A stretch of 8,549 bases of DNA from Bacteroidales bacterium (GCA_004552155.1 SFPF01000052.1:1-8549), one strand, 5' to 3'; numbered from the stretch's first letter, positions 1-7,707 are shown. Translations and numbers: made by a program. Notes: generated from the letters alone by a model not told the origin.

Positions 1-2132
1 ATCGACACCGACACCAACCCGCTCATCCTCACCTTCGACACACAAGTGAAAAGCGCAGAGGGCACGACAGCCAAAGTGTACCGCCAGGGCGAGGCGGAGG
101 CCTACCAGCAGCTCTATCTCGCCACCCAGGGCAACCAGGTGCTCGTATACCCCACCGCGCCTTTGCAGCTCTACAAGGGCGTGCACTACCGCATCGGCAT
201 TCCGCAAGGCGCCGTGACCGACGTGACCGGCAACAATCCCTCCGACAGCATCACGCTCCACTTCGACGGCCTTTACGAGCGGGAGATTTCGCTCGATGAG
301 CGTACGCTCCTAAGCGAGGACTTCTCCAACGGCTTCGTCAGTTTCATGCTTTGGGAGGGCGACCACCTCACCCCCGCCTCCGCCATGAAGGCCTGGGGCT
401 TCGCCGATGCCGACAACTATCCTTGGAGCCTTGTGCGCGATGATGAGGAGAGCACCGACCTCGCCGCCGCCTCCCACTCCATGTACACCGGAGCCGGCGC
501 AAGCGACGACTGGATGGTAAGCCGCCAGATTTATATCCCCGACAGCCTCTGCATGCTCCAATTCCAGTCGCAGAGCTATCTCGCCGCCGCCAACGACGTG
601 CTCAAAGTCATTGTATGGCCCTGCGAGGAGGAATATCCGTCGCTCTCCGCTTCCGTCATCAACCGCATACGCACCGAGGGCACCGTGGTTTACGAACAGC
701 GGCAAAGTCCCGGCGCGACAGCCGAAACGATGGCGGGAGAATGGACCAACAATTCCATAAACCTGAAAGATTTTGCCGGAAAGAGCATCTACATCGCCTT
801 TGTAAACAACAACGAAGGGCAAAGCGCGATATTTGTAGACAATATTGTCGTGGAGCACGACGCGTCGTTTATCGTCACAATCGATAGCGACGATATTGTC
901 ACCGCCAAAGAAAGCATTGCGATTAAGGGACGCATCTCCACCTTTGACCCCGCCGCCTCTTACGAAGGCCTGAGCCTCACGCTCCGCAATGCCGACGGCA
1001 CCGCCGTGAGCACCGTCGACATGCCCGAAGCCACGCTTGCCCCGGGCGATGCGCAGGCGTTCGCCTTCCCCGACGAGTTGCCGCTCACTGTGGGCGAGGA
1101 GAATTTTTACACTATAGATATCCGCCTCGGCGAGGCTGCCGGCGCGGTGCGTAAGTCGGTGAAAAACCTCTCGTTCTCGCCCGTCAAGCGCGTGGTGCTC
1201 GAAGAACTCACGGGGCAAAACTGCGTAAACTGCCCGCTCGGCATTCTTGCCATCGAGAAAATCCGCAGCATCTACGGCAGCCTCTTCATTCCCGTGAGCA
1301 TTCACGCCTACGATGGCGATGCCCTCGGCGAAGCCTTCCGAGGTTACAGCGACTTCCTCGGCCTCAGCGCCGCTCCCTCAGGCAAAGTGCATCGCAGCAA
1401 CACGATATCATCGCCCATGTATTCGGCCAACAGCCGCGATTTCGAGTTTTCCAACCCCGACAACCCCGTTTGGCTCGACCTCGTGCAGTCAGAACTTGCC
1501 CTGCCCGCCGAGGCAGAGGTGAACATCAGCCCCGCCCTAAGCGAGGACGGGCAGACGGTCGTAGTGCCCTGTACGGTGCGCTATGCGCTCAATGCCGACC
1601 GCCTCAACCTCAGCCTGCTGCTCGTGCTCGTGGAGGACAATGTGAAGGGCTACCAGCAGAGCAAGTTCCAGACGGACACCGACCCCGACCTCGGCGCGTG
1701 GGCTTCAGGCGGCATCTACGCCAAGTCCACCGTCTATCCGTACTATCATGAAGACGTGGTGCGCAGCGTGGCTGGCAACTCCTACAACGGCACCGCCGGC
1801 CTGCTGCCCTCCGCCATAGAGAGCGGCACGCCCTACACCGCCACGCTCTCCACCGCCCTGCCTGCCGCCGTGACCGACGTGCAGCAGCTTAAAGCCATCG
1901 TGATGCTCTTCGATGCCGATACCGGCAGCCTCATCAACGCCGCCTCGGCGCACATGGGCGAGTCTACTGACATTCACGGCATCGCCACCAGCGACGGCAA
2001 CGCCATTGCCCCGCGTGCCGTGCCCATCAAGGGCGGCAGTTCCGCATCTCCACCGCCGGCTACCAAGGCATCGCCCTCGTGCGCATCGCCGCAGAGAATG
2101 GCGTGACCGCAGAAAAGATGATTGTAGAATAA
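1..2132 (+). CDS. Secreted multidomain protein with Omp28-like domain and T9SS tail; 5' partial, frameshifted
   Basis: The frame is open from base 1, so the true start lies outside the window; the GTG at 46 is only the first possible start inside it. Window codons 1-90 look like an SbsA-type Ig-like fold, with the motif GAVTDVTGN. Codons about 105-285 look like a jelly-roll, cleaved-adhesin-like domain, with DDWMVSRQIYIP and IFVDNIVVE. Codons about 395-465 hold RVVLEELTGQNCVNCPLG, typical of Omp28-related outer-membrane proteins, with a CxxC pair encoded at 1222-1233. In the main frame translation ends at 2106 with a low-complexity tail rich in Pro, Ser and Ala. A -1 shift near 2032-2040 instead gives FRISTAGYQGIALVRIAAE and then NGVTAEKMIVE, stopping at 2132. 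This is a normal type-A T9SS sorting end, so the main-frame tail is probably an artefact or mutation. The product is inferred to be exported and delivered to the surface by T9SS. The substrate is unknown. Confidence 0.8.
2032..2040 (+). other. Probable 1-nt deletion (frameshift) in the Omp28-like gene
   Basis: Upstream codons run in the frame of base 1. From about 2037 the sensible protein continues in the frame that ends at TAA 2130-2132, which requires stepping back one base. No slippery heptamer is visible, so programmed frameshifting is unlikely. Either a base is missing in this strain or the assembly has an error. Confidence 0.7.
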
Positions 2133-2143
2133 AAACGATTTTG

Positions 2144-2272
2144 GTAAACAAGTAAACGAGTAAACAAGTAAACGAGCCAAGTTACTCATGTAAAATAATT
2201 TGTAAACAAGCAAACTCGTCTACTAAAATACATTTCTGTCTCGTCTACTTGTTTACTTGTAAACTCGTCTAC
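2144..2272. repeat. Palindromic intergenic element built from 8-bp GTARACRA units (copy 1)
   Basis: The left arm (2144-2176) is four tandem 8-mers, GTAAACAA and GTAAACGA alternating. The right arm (2240-2272) consists of the same kind of units on the other strand; its reverse complement matches the left arm at 27 of 33 positions. The core between them starts CCAAGTTACTCATGTAAAAT. A TACTAAAA motif ends the element. It lies entirely between the two T9SS-cargo genes and could form a long hairpin in RNA, perhaps ending or stabilising transcripts. Repeats of this style are, as I recall, common in Bacteroidales intergenic DNA. Confidence 0.85.
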
Positions 2273-2299
2273 TAAAAATCCTTCTAATAACGATATTTC

Positions 2300-3800
2300 A
2301 TGAACAAAATCTTTACCCTCCTCCTCACGCTCCTCGCATTTAACTGCCCCCTCAAAGCAGCCACCATCGATTGGGGCGAACTCACGCCCGGCACCGCCTA
2401 CCAAATGACCGACATCGGCTACTACCAAGGCTGGTTCACCGCCACAGAGAGCGGCACGATTACCGCGCACTGCACCTCCTCAGACATTCCTCGCCCCTTC
2501 GCCGACGCCGACTTCAGCGTACCTATTGAGGGGAACTACTATCTTCAAAACGGAGCAAACTACGACTTCGCCGTCACCGCCGGCACCACCTACTATTTCT
2601 CAGCCTTCGTGCTCAACCCCGGCACATTCTCCTTCAACTACGCCGCCTCCGCCACATTGCAGCTCATCTCCGCCACCCCCGAGGCAGGCAGCGTGTTCAA
2701 CGCCGGTCAGCATAGCAGCCAACGTACTCGAAACTTATGTCACCGCCGAAATCCGTGACGCCCTCATGGCGTTCTACGACAAAGGCACGCTCCGCGAAGG
2801 CGACAGCTTCACCTTCCGCCTCACGGGCGTACATGCCGCCGGCGATGAGGCGAATGTCTACGGCACGGACGGCACGGTCGAGGTGGTCTACGTAGCCGGC
2901 ACCCGCCCCGTCACGCTCACAGCCACCGAGGGCATCGAGGGCGCATCATTCCTCTCCTACTGGCGCAAAGCCGACGAAAGGGGCATCATCAAGCTCCGCT
3001 TCTCCGGAGCGCTCCAACCTATCGACACGCCCCAGCGCGAAGCCGAAACCACCTGCGAACTCTCCTTTGGCGACCCCGACGCAGGCGAGGGCGAGGTCTA
3101 TCGCGAAACAATCCATTACGCGCTCTCTGCCGAGAACGAGATTACGATAGACCTGCGCAACCGCCTGCGCCGCCCCATCGACATGGTAACCTCCGGCAAA
3201 GACTACGGCACCATGTCGCTCAAAATCATGGGTGTGCGCGATGCCTCCGGGCAATATGCCTACACCAATGCCATCGGCAGCCTCGGTTCGTTTGCCTACG
3301 CCATGCCCTACCGCGAAGTGAAACTCTCGCTCGCCGCCGAGTTCACGCCCGCTCCCGGCGCATCGCTCACGGGGGCAACGGAGGTTGAATTATGGGTAAC
3401 GGACTATGCCGCCCTCGCCTTCTCGGGCATTCTCCTCTCCTACTCCGACGACGAAGGCACGCATACCGCGCTGCTCACCGACTACACTGCCACGCCCGAT
3501 GAAAACTTCGACGGTGCCTGCGCCCTCACCTTCACCATTCCCGCCGAACTCGCCGCCAAACCTGGGCTGAACGTTTCGCTCGCCGAACTTGAAACCGCCG
3601 ACGGGCTGGACCACGCCGCCGAGCTCGCCGCCACTTACAACACCGTTCCAAGCGGCATCTCCACCCTGCCCGCCGCCGATGAGGCGCACCGCGCCGCCGC
3701 TCCCGTCTACGACCTCACGGGCCGCCTCCACGCCTCCTCCGCCGCACTGCCCCGCGGCATCTACATCGGCAGCGACGGCAAGAAAATCTTTGTTTATTAG
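2300..3800 (+). CDS. Secreted protein with signal peptide and T9SS type-A sorting domain; one frameshift
   Basis: The ATG at 2300 gives MNKIFTLLLTLLAFNCPLKA, a clear Sec signal peptide, probably cleaved after LKA. The mature N-terminus (ATIDWGELTPGTAYQM onwards) is beta-rich. The reading frame stops at 2758, but sensible protein leaves that frame near 2702-2710 and continues in the next one (SIAANVLETYVTAEIRDALM) to the TAG at 3798-3800. Joined, the product is about 500 residues. It consists of several acidic beta-sandwich-like segments and then VYDLTGRL followed by LPRGIYIGSDGKKIFVY, a type-A T9SS C-terminal sorting domain. I infer an exported, surface-anchored or released protein, with no enzymatic motif seen. 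It may share an operon or origin with the upstream gene, from which repeat DNA separates it. Confidence 0.82.
2702..2712 (+). other. Frameshift in the second T9SS-cargo gene
   Basis: The N-terminal frame reads SVFNAG and then degenerates into QHSSQRTRN. The frame that is open through 3800 reads VSIAANVLETYV from 2706. Removing one base around 2705-2708, or restoring two, joins them. Upstream of this point the second frame reads as Pro/Ser/Thr-rich shadow sequence, so the junction is well located. Confidence 0.75.
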
Positions 3801-3908
3801 TAGACGAGTTTACAAGTAAACGAGTAGACGAGACAAGTTTCTCATGTAAAATATAAATTAGCAAGACATCTTTGTCTTGTTTACTTGTTTACTCGTTTAC
3901 TTGTTTAC
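3800..3908. repeat. Palindromic intergenic element built from 8-bp GTARACRA units (copy 2)
   Basis: The left arm (3800-3832) begins inside the TAG stop of the preceding gene. The right arm is 3876-3908, followed by TACTAAAA as in copy 1. The core (CAAGTTTCTCATGTAAAATA) matches the copy 1 core in the same orientation. The arms match best in the opposite orientation: 3800-3832 matches the reverse complement of 2240-2272 at 32 of 33 positions, and 3876-3908 matches the reverse complement of 2144-2176 at 32 of 33. Confidence 0.85.
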
Positions 3909-3949
3909 TAAAATAGTTAAAATAACATACGCATCGATATATCATGTTT

Positions 3950-3990
3950 TATGCCCCCTGCGCAAGTCGGCGCAGAGGGCATATTATTTT
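3950..3990 (+). terminator. Rho-independent terminator-like hairpin
   Basis: ATGCCC and CTGCGC (3951-3963) pair with GCGCAG and GGGCAT (3970-3982) around a 6-nt loop, with one C/A mismatch and a closing T-A pair. TTATTTT follows the stem. It would end transcription from the two secreted-protein genes and insulate the RNA locus downstream. Confidence 0.7.
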
Positions 3991-4086
3991 AAGCGCTGCC
4001 CGCCCAATTCTTCCCTGCGCCCCTTGTCTGTATTTACAAAATGCTGGAAATTGCATTTTTCTCCACAAAAATCTTAGGAAATATTT

Positions 4087-4116
4087 TTTGGTGTTATCAC
4101 AATTTATATAAATTTG
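4087..4116 (+). promoter_or_regulatory. Bacteroidota-type promoter (TTTG / TAnnTTTG)
   Basis: TTTG at 4087-4090 and TAAATTTG at 4109-4116 are separated by 18 bases. They match the -33 and -7 elements used by the primary sigma factor of Bacteroidota. The predicted start is about 4121-4125. No convincing gene starts nearby, which points to a non-coding transcript ending at the terminator at 4402-4432. Confidence 0.65.
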
Positions 4117-4122
4117 CAAGTG

Positions 4123-4433
4123 CAATCGGACCTTTCCGCGCAGATACTTATCAACAAGTTCTCGCCGAATGACAGCCGGTAGCCAAGAAGGCATATTAGC
4201 TTTATCCGTTCTTACTCGAAACGTCTGGAAAACCTTTCAACCTAAGGAACGTGAGGAAGAGATAGTATGCCCATTCTTGTGTATTAGTATGATTCTGGTA
4301 CAGCCCCGCCTGTATCTATATCATATCCGTACGCAGGATGGGGCAGTATATTTCGTTCATTCATTCGTTCCTGAGGTTATTTCCAGACTACCTGAGTAAG
4401 AGGATGGGCAGATATTTGCTCCATCCTTTTTTG
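4123..4433 (+). ncRNA. Structured non-coding RNA, 6S RNA-like rod
   Basis: The transcript is bounded by a Bacteroidota promoter and an intrinsic terminator. Read on the + strand, the two halves pair over a long distance. ATCC 4204-4207 pairs with 4402-4405, CTTACTC 4211-4217 with 4394-4400, GTCTGGAAA 4223-4231 with 4380-4388, AACCT 4239-4243 with 4374-4378, and GGAACG 4246-4251 with 4366-4371. An imperfect stem follows. Then comes an unpaired stretch on the 5' side (about 4269-4299) and a GC-rich apical stem (GCCCC 4303-4307 with 4340-4344, CCTG 4309-4312 with 4334-4337). A rod with a large internal bubble is the architecture of 6S RNA, which binds RNA polymerase. I saw no RNase P, tmRNA or SRP signature. 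The 5' end is uncertain: the rod starts about 75 nt after the predicted start. It may correspond to a described Bacteroidales RNA family. Confidence 0.5.
4402..4432 (+). terminator. Rho-independent terminator of the 6S-like RNA
   Basis: GGATGG 4402-4407 pairs with CCATCC 4421-4426, followed immediately by six T (4427-4432). The first four bases of the stem are also the outermost partner of the rod helix (4204-4207), so the two folds compete. Confidence 0.75.
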
Positions 4434-4490
4434 TATACCTATACCTCAGCCTCGTTAGGAGCAGGCGGGGCGCACTTAAATCCAATCGCT

Positions 4491-4601
4491 ATGGCACGTT
4501 TTATCATCACGACCAAACACGTCAAGAACACCAACGGCATCCGCATCGAGCCGGGCATGCAAAAAAACCTTTGCAAAATTTACAACATAATTCATTATTA
4601 A
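4491..4601 (+). pseudogene. Truncated small-protein gene (N-terminal fragment)
   Basis: The ATG at 4491 opens a GC-rich frame, MARFIITTKHVKNTNGIRIE and then PGM, which reads like a genuine N-terminus. I recall small Bacteroidales proteins of roughly 70-80 residues starting in this way (possibly the DUF6140 family, not certain). Straight after PGMQ the composition becomes AT-rich and the sequence turns into KNLCKIYNIIHY, then a stop, 36 residues in total. The simplest reading is a gene whose 3' part was lost when the AT-rich pair downstream arrived. It could instead be a functional short peptide. The frame is also open upstream through the RNA terminator, but those codons look non-coding, so 4491 is preferred. 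Confidence 0.4.
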
Positions 4602-4622
4602 CATTCTAAATTATTAACCACT

Positions 4623-5459
4623 ATGTTTTACAATCATGCCAAACAAAAAGCAATTGAATTGCTTAAAAGTAAAGAAACAGAGTATAATCGCTTAGGCACT
4701 CAGGCAAATGATTATGCTCTTAAACTCTTTGAAGTGAGGAAGTCTGCTGCATTGGCTATTGACCGAATCGAAAAATATGTCAATGCACTAGCGAACTCTC
4801 CTAAAGAGTTTGCAAAGCAGATTGCTGAAGTAAGTCTTTCGATTAAAGAGTTTAACGAAGCAGTTAGAATTGAAAAAGAAAATGCTTCTAACAACATAAA
4901 GGGTGCCAGTACAGCTTTTGGTGGAACTGTTGCAGGTGGAGCAATTGCAGCTTTAGGATCTACGGCAGCAATGGCAGTTGCAACCACCTTCGGAACAGCC
5001 TCAACTGGTACAGCTATCGCATCTTTGTCAGGCGCTGCTGCTACAAATGCAGCACTTGCTTGGCTTGGTGGTGGTTCATTAGCCGCTGGCGGTGGGGGGA
5101 TAAGTGCAGGTTCTGCATTTCTTGCCATGGCAGGTCCTGTGGGTTGGACTGTTGCGGGAGCCGCTATTGTTGGTGGAGGGATCTTTGCAATTTATAAGAA
5201 CAAGAAGGCTGCGGAAGAAGCAAATGACAACACAAAGAAGATTGCTGAACGCATCTACAAATTGCGTCCAAAACTAGCTCAACTTGTAAAGTTGCATGAT
5301 AATACAGTTAAACTTAAGTCGGGCTTAAACATCGCCGTGATGGTGAATACCTACCCCAACGATTATCTTCAGTTTAATGAGGATCAGAAGAAAGCCCTTG
5401 CTACAGTTATAAACAATGTACGTTCTATGGGTGAACTTATTAACACGCGAGTAAACTAA
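4623..5459 (+). CDS. Ala/Gly-rich membrane-type protein, first gene of an AT-rich pair
   Basis: The product has 278 residues. Residues 1-90 are charged, helical and coiled-coil-like (KQKAIELLKSKETEYNRLG). Residues 94-192 form a long uncharged Ala/Gly/Ser/Thr-rich block with glycine-zipper character, including ALAWLGGGSLAAGGGGISAG and AGPVGWTVAGAAIVGGG. This block is long enough for two to four membrane passes or a pore-forming hairpin. It ends in a positive cluster (YKNKKAAEEA). Residues 195-278 are again helical and charged. There is no signal peptide. Similar ALAWLGGG...GGGG...AGPVGW blocks occur, as I recall, in uncharacterised bacterial proteins; I cannot name the family. The stop overlaps the next start (TAATG), so the two are probably translationally coupled and work together. 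The DNA is much more AT-rich than the flanking genes, suggesting transfer. A role as a membrane-active effector or anchor is inference only. Confidence 0.8.
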   Translation: MFYNHAKQKAIELLKSKETEYNRLGTQANDYALKLFEVRKSAALAIDRIEKYVNALANSPKEFAKQIAEVSLSIKEFNEAVRIEKENASNNIKGASTAFGGTVAGGAIAALGSTAAMAVATTFGTASTGTAIASLSGAAATNAALAWLGGGSLAAGGGGISAGSAFLAMAGPVGWTVAGAAIVGGGIFAIYKNKKAAEEANDNTKKIAERIYKLRPKLAQLVKLHDNTVKLKSGLNIAVMVNTYPNDYLQFNEDQKKALATVINNVRSMGELINTRVN

Positions 5460-6949
5460 TGAAATCACAAATATATAAAGACCAAGCCATTGGCGCATTA
5501 GTTCAAGACGGCATAAATACAGCCGAACAACTTAAAGCAGAAAGAATGGCTGAAATTTTACAAACTGCAATAGAGAAAGAGTCGTATGCCCGTACGGCTC
5601 TTTCTGAAAGTTTGCAATGTGTGGAAAATTTAAGGGATTTTGTAGCAACTCCCGAGCGTATTCTTGGTAATATGGGAACCAAGCACGGAGAAATTGCAGA
5701 GCATGTAGAAGTTGAGATAAGGAATGTCAGAGACATTCTCAATCATATTAAACCTTCGTCGACATTTGATGGGGTTGGTCGTACAGCACCAGAAGATTAT
5801 ATCATAAATAGCGTGCAAGTACAATCTAAATATATTGCAGGTGCTGGAAGAAGTTTAGATCATGTTTTAGAACATCTTCATAAGTACCCTGGTTTTACGG
5901 ACAATGGTTTCTATCATATCCCCAAAGATCAATATGAGCTATTGGCGAAGGTGTACAATGGTGAAAACATCGAGGGTATTGCCTCAAAAACAATAAAGAA
6001 ATGTCAAGAAGCAATTAAACAAATAGAGCAAGAAACGTCAAAACCTTTTTCCGAAGTAGTGAGACCTGGTATCTCAACCTATAAAGATGTACAGTTAGGA
6101 AAAATTGACGACACCATAGATGGTTATGAGAAAGAGTTTCATGAAACAAGTGACAAGGAAATAACTAGCATTAGAGAACAGAAAAGAACCGATGTGAATG
6201 AGGCTCAGCATATAACAGATGCTTCATGGGGAGAAGCCTTAAAGTATAGTGCTATATCAGCAGCAATAACAGGAACAGTATCTGCGGGAATAAAGATTTA
6301 TTCTAAGATAAGAGGTGGTAAAAAAATAACAGAGTTCACTCTTAACGATTGGAAAGATGTCGGATTTGACTTTAGCAAAAGTTCTGCAAAAGGGGCTATT
6401 TCTGGTTTAGGGATATATGGAATGACAAAAGTTGTCGGCATGAACGCACCATTTGCTAGTGCTATCGTAAGTTCGACAATGGGATTGTCTTCAATATATT
6501 ACGACTACAAGAAAGGAAGAATTTCAAAATCAGAATATGCCGATGCAGCGTGTTCTTTAAGTGTTGAAGCCGGAATTGCAGCCATCGGCTCTGCAATTGG
6601 ACAAGCAGTGATACCTATTCCTATACTTGGTGCCATCGTAGGTTCAGCGGTTGCCAAATCTTCTTTGGAAATTTCAAAATATATTATGGGAAAGAAAGAA
6701 GCCAGGTTTATCAAGGAACTTGAAAGTCAGTACAAAGAACTTGTTGCAAAGTTGGATGAGGAAAGTCGGGAAATCCTTAGTAAAATCGAAGATTACTTTA
6801 ACAAACTTGGTGGGTTGATAGAAGCGGCACTTAACACAGATGTAAACAAAAGCCTTTTGGGAAGTATTAATCTCTGTCGTTTCGTCGGAGTGGAAGAGTC
6901 CCTAATTATTCATAATCCATTGGAATTAGATAATTTTATGAAATCATAA
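5459..6949 (+). CDS. 496-residue protein with possible PD-(D/E)XK-like region and hydrophobic C-terminal half
   Basis: The start at 5459 overlaps the stop of the upstream gene by one base. Residues 1-60 are helical. Residues 73-94 contain GTKHGEIAEHVEVEIRN, an amphipathic helix with a GE. Residues 102-165 contain FDGVGRTAPEDY, then INSVQVQSKY, and later HVLEHLHKYPGF and YHIPKDQYELL, a dense run of conserved-looking polar residues. A GE helix followed by D113 and Q122-x-K124 on a strand-like hairpin resembles the PD-(D/E)XK nuclease core (E, D, Q-x-K). This is inference, and the spacing needs a structural test. Residues 170-255 are a charged helical linker. Hydrophobic Gly/Ser/Ala segments lie at about 260-282, 311-346 and 365-402 and could be membrane-inserted. 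The C-terminus (413-455) is coiled-coil-like. I do not recognise a named family. The neighbouring membrane-type gene suggests a two-component effector or defence module. Confidence 0.8.
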   Translation: MKSQIYKDQAIGALVQDGINTAEQLKAERMAEILQTAIEKESYARTALSESLQCVENLRDFVATPERILGNMGTKHGEIAEHVEVEIRNVRDILNHIKPSSTFDGVGRTAPEDYIINSVQVQSKYIAGAGRSLDHVLEHLHKYPGFTDNGFYHIPKDQYELLAKVYNGENIEGIASKTIKKCQEAIKQIEQETSKPFSEVVRPGISTYKDVQLGKIDDTIDGYEKEFHETSDKEITSIREQKRTDVNEAQHITDASWGEALKYSAISAAITGTVSAGIKIYSKIRGGKKITEFTLNDWKDVGFDFSKSSAKGAISGLGIYGMTKVVGMNAPFASAIVSSTMGLSSIYYDYKKGRISKSEYADAACSLSVEAGIAAIGSAIGQAVIPIPILGAIVGSAVAKSSLEISKYIMGKKEARFIKELESQYKELVAKLDEESREILSKIEDYFNKLGGLIEAALNTDVNKSLLGSINLCRFVGVEESLIIHNPLELDNFMKS

Positions 6950-6991
6950 AACAAAACCAAGTTCAGCAGCATCAAATCAAACGATGACTGA

Positions 6992-7066
6992 TGCAGCGTA
7001 GACGCGCAGTACAACCTCGGTGCAAACAAGCTCTGCCAACCCGGCGAAATCCCTATGCGGTATTAA
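6992..7066 (+). pseudogene. GC-rich coding remnant (C-terminal scrap)
   Basis: Downstream of the AT-rich pair the composition returns to GC-rich. A short open stretch after the in-frame TGA at 6989-6991 reads CSVDAQYNLGANKL, then CQPGEIPMRY and TAA at 7064-7066. It reads like the tail of a real protein without its body or a start codon. It could be a leftover of a gene disrupted when the pair was inserted, or chance. The rest of 6950-7082 shows nothing recognisable. Confidence 0.2.
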
Positions 7067-7082
7067 AACCTAATTTTACAAA

Positions 7083-7502
7083 ATGAAGACTTTAAGAAAC
7101 AAAATCGCCCTCACGCTCTTGCTGGCGATATGCTCTGCCGTCTCGGCATGTGCAGATACCTACTTCGTGTTCAAAGGCACAATCGGGAACTACCCTATCG
7201 TGATGGGCTTCTCGGCAACTTTGACCTGCGCAACCGGCGACTACTACTACGTGAGTCAAGGCAAGAACAAGAAGATTAAGTTGGAAGGCCAGATGGACTT
7301 GGAATCTGAGGAAGATAACGTTTGGCATTTCGACGAAGAGATTAACGGCAAGTGGAACGGCATGTTCAGGCTGAAATGGGACCGCAGCACAGATGCCTAT
7401 CGCAATAAATATGTGGAGGGCATGTATGTCAATGCCAAAGGCAAGAGATACCCCGTGCGGCTGACGCGCGTGGATATGACAGCCAATCCCGACCATATCT
7501 AA
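7083..7502 (+). CDS. Small exported protein or lipoprotein of unknown function
   Basis: The product has 139 residues. The N-terminus is MKTLRNKIALTLLLAICSAV followed by SACADTYF. It has a basic start, a hydrophobic core, and VSAC just before the mature part, which fits a lipobox with Cys-23 lipidated. Cleavage by signal peptidase I after SACA is the alternative. The mature region is rich in Tyr, Trp and Lys (FKGTIGNYPIVMGFSATLT; GDYYYVSQGKNKKIKLEG; HFDEEINGKWNGMFRLKWD), alternating as in a small beta-barrel or sandwich, and ends MTANPDHI. It probably sits in the periplasm or outer membrane. I recognise no family. GC content matches the host genes rather than the AT-rich pair upstream. The start at 7083 is chosen because it gives the complete signal sequence. 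Confidence 0.8.
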   Translation: MKTLRNKIALTLLLAICSAVSACADTYFVFKGTIGNYPIVMGFSATLTCATGDYYYVSQGKNKKIKLEGQMDLESEEDNVWHFDEEINGKWNGMFRLKWDRSTDAYRNKYVEGMYVNAKGKRYPVRLTRVDMTANPDHI

Positions 7503-7652
7503 GGCACAAAGCTGCAAACAGCCCGCATCCTATACGCAAAAAAAATCCCCGAAAAACCCAGCACACCCGTCACTACCTTTATATCGGTCTGTATTTAAGC
7601 CATTTAGGAGTGACGGGTTTATCGTGCCAACCCGTCACAACTATACACACTT

Positions 7653-7699
7653 GGAATTGCACACTATTTCAGGAAAAGACAGCATTTTGTACCAATTCC
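7653..7699. repeat. Short inverted repeat GGAATTG / CAATTCC
   Basis: GGAATTG at 7653-7659 pairs perfectly with CAATTCC at 7693-7699 around a 33-nt loop. It lies inside the inverted-end element, just before the terminator. Confidence 0.4.
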
Positions 7700-7707
7700 C
7701 TGCCATT

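Noticed and set aside
310..1305. Long minus-strand ORF of 331 codons
   Set aside because: It lies opposite the Omp28-like gene. Its translation is Gly/Val/His-rich without motifs, as expected for the antisense frame of GC-rich coding DNA.
3390..3731. Minus-strand ORF of 113 codons, and the similar one at 2946-3254
   Set aside because: They are antisense shadows of the second T9SS-cargo gene, Gly/Val-rich with no motif.
3877..4077. ORF beginning MFTCLLVYLFT
   Set aside because: It is a translation of the 8-bp intergenic repeat followed by the terminator hairpin; such spurious frames are typical of these repeats.
4123..4433. RNase P RNA, tmRNA or SRP RNA
   Set aside because: The conserved GAGGAAAGTCC, tmRNA end and tag, and SRP GGAA-loop motifs are absent.
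4169..4601. ORFs of 76 and 87 codons across the RNA locus
   Set aside because: They run through the paired rod and the terminator and show no protein-like composition. Only the part from 4491 looks coding.
6935..6950. Hairpin TTTATGA / TCATAAA at the end of the 496-residue gene
   Set aside because: It is AT-only with a 2-nt loop and no T tract, so it is not a convincing terminator.
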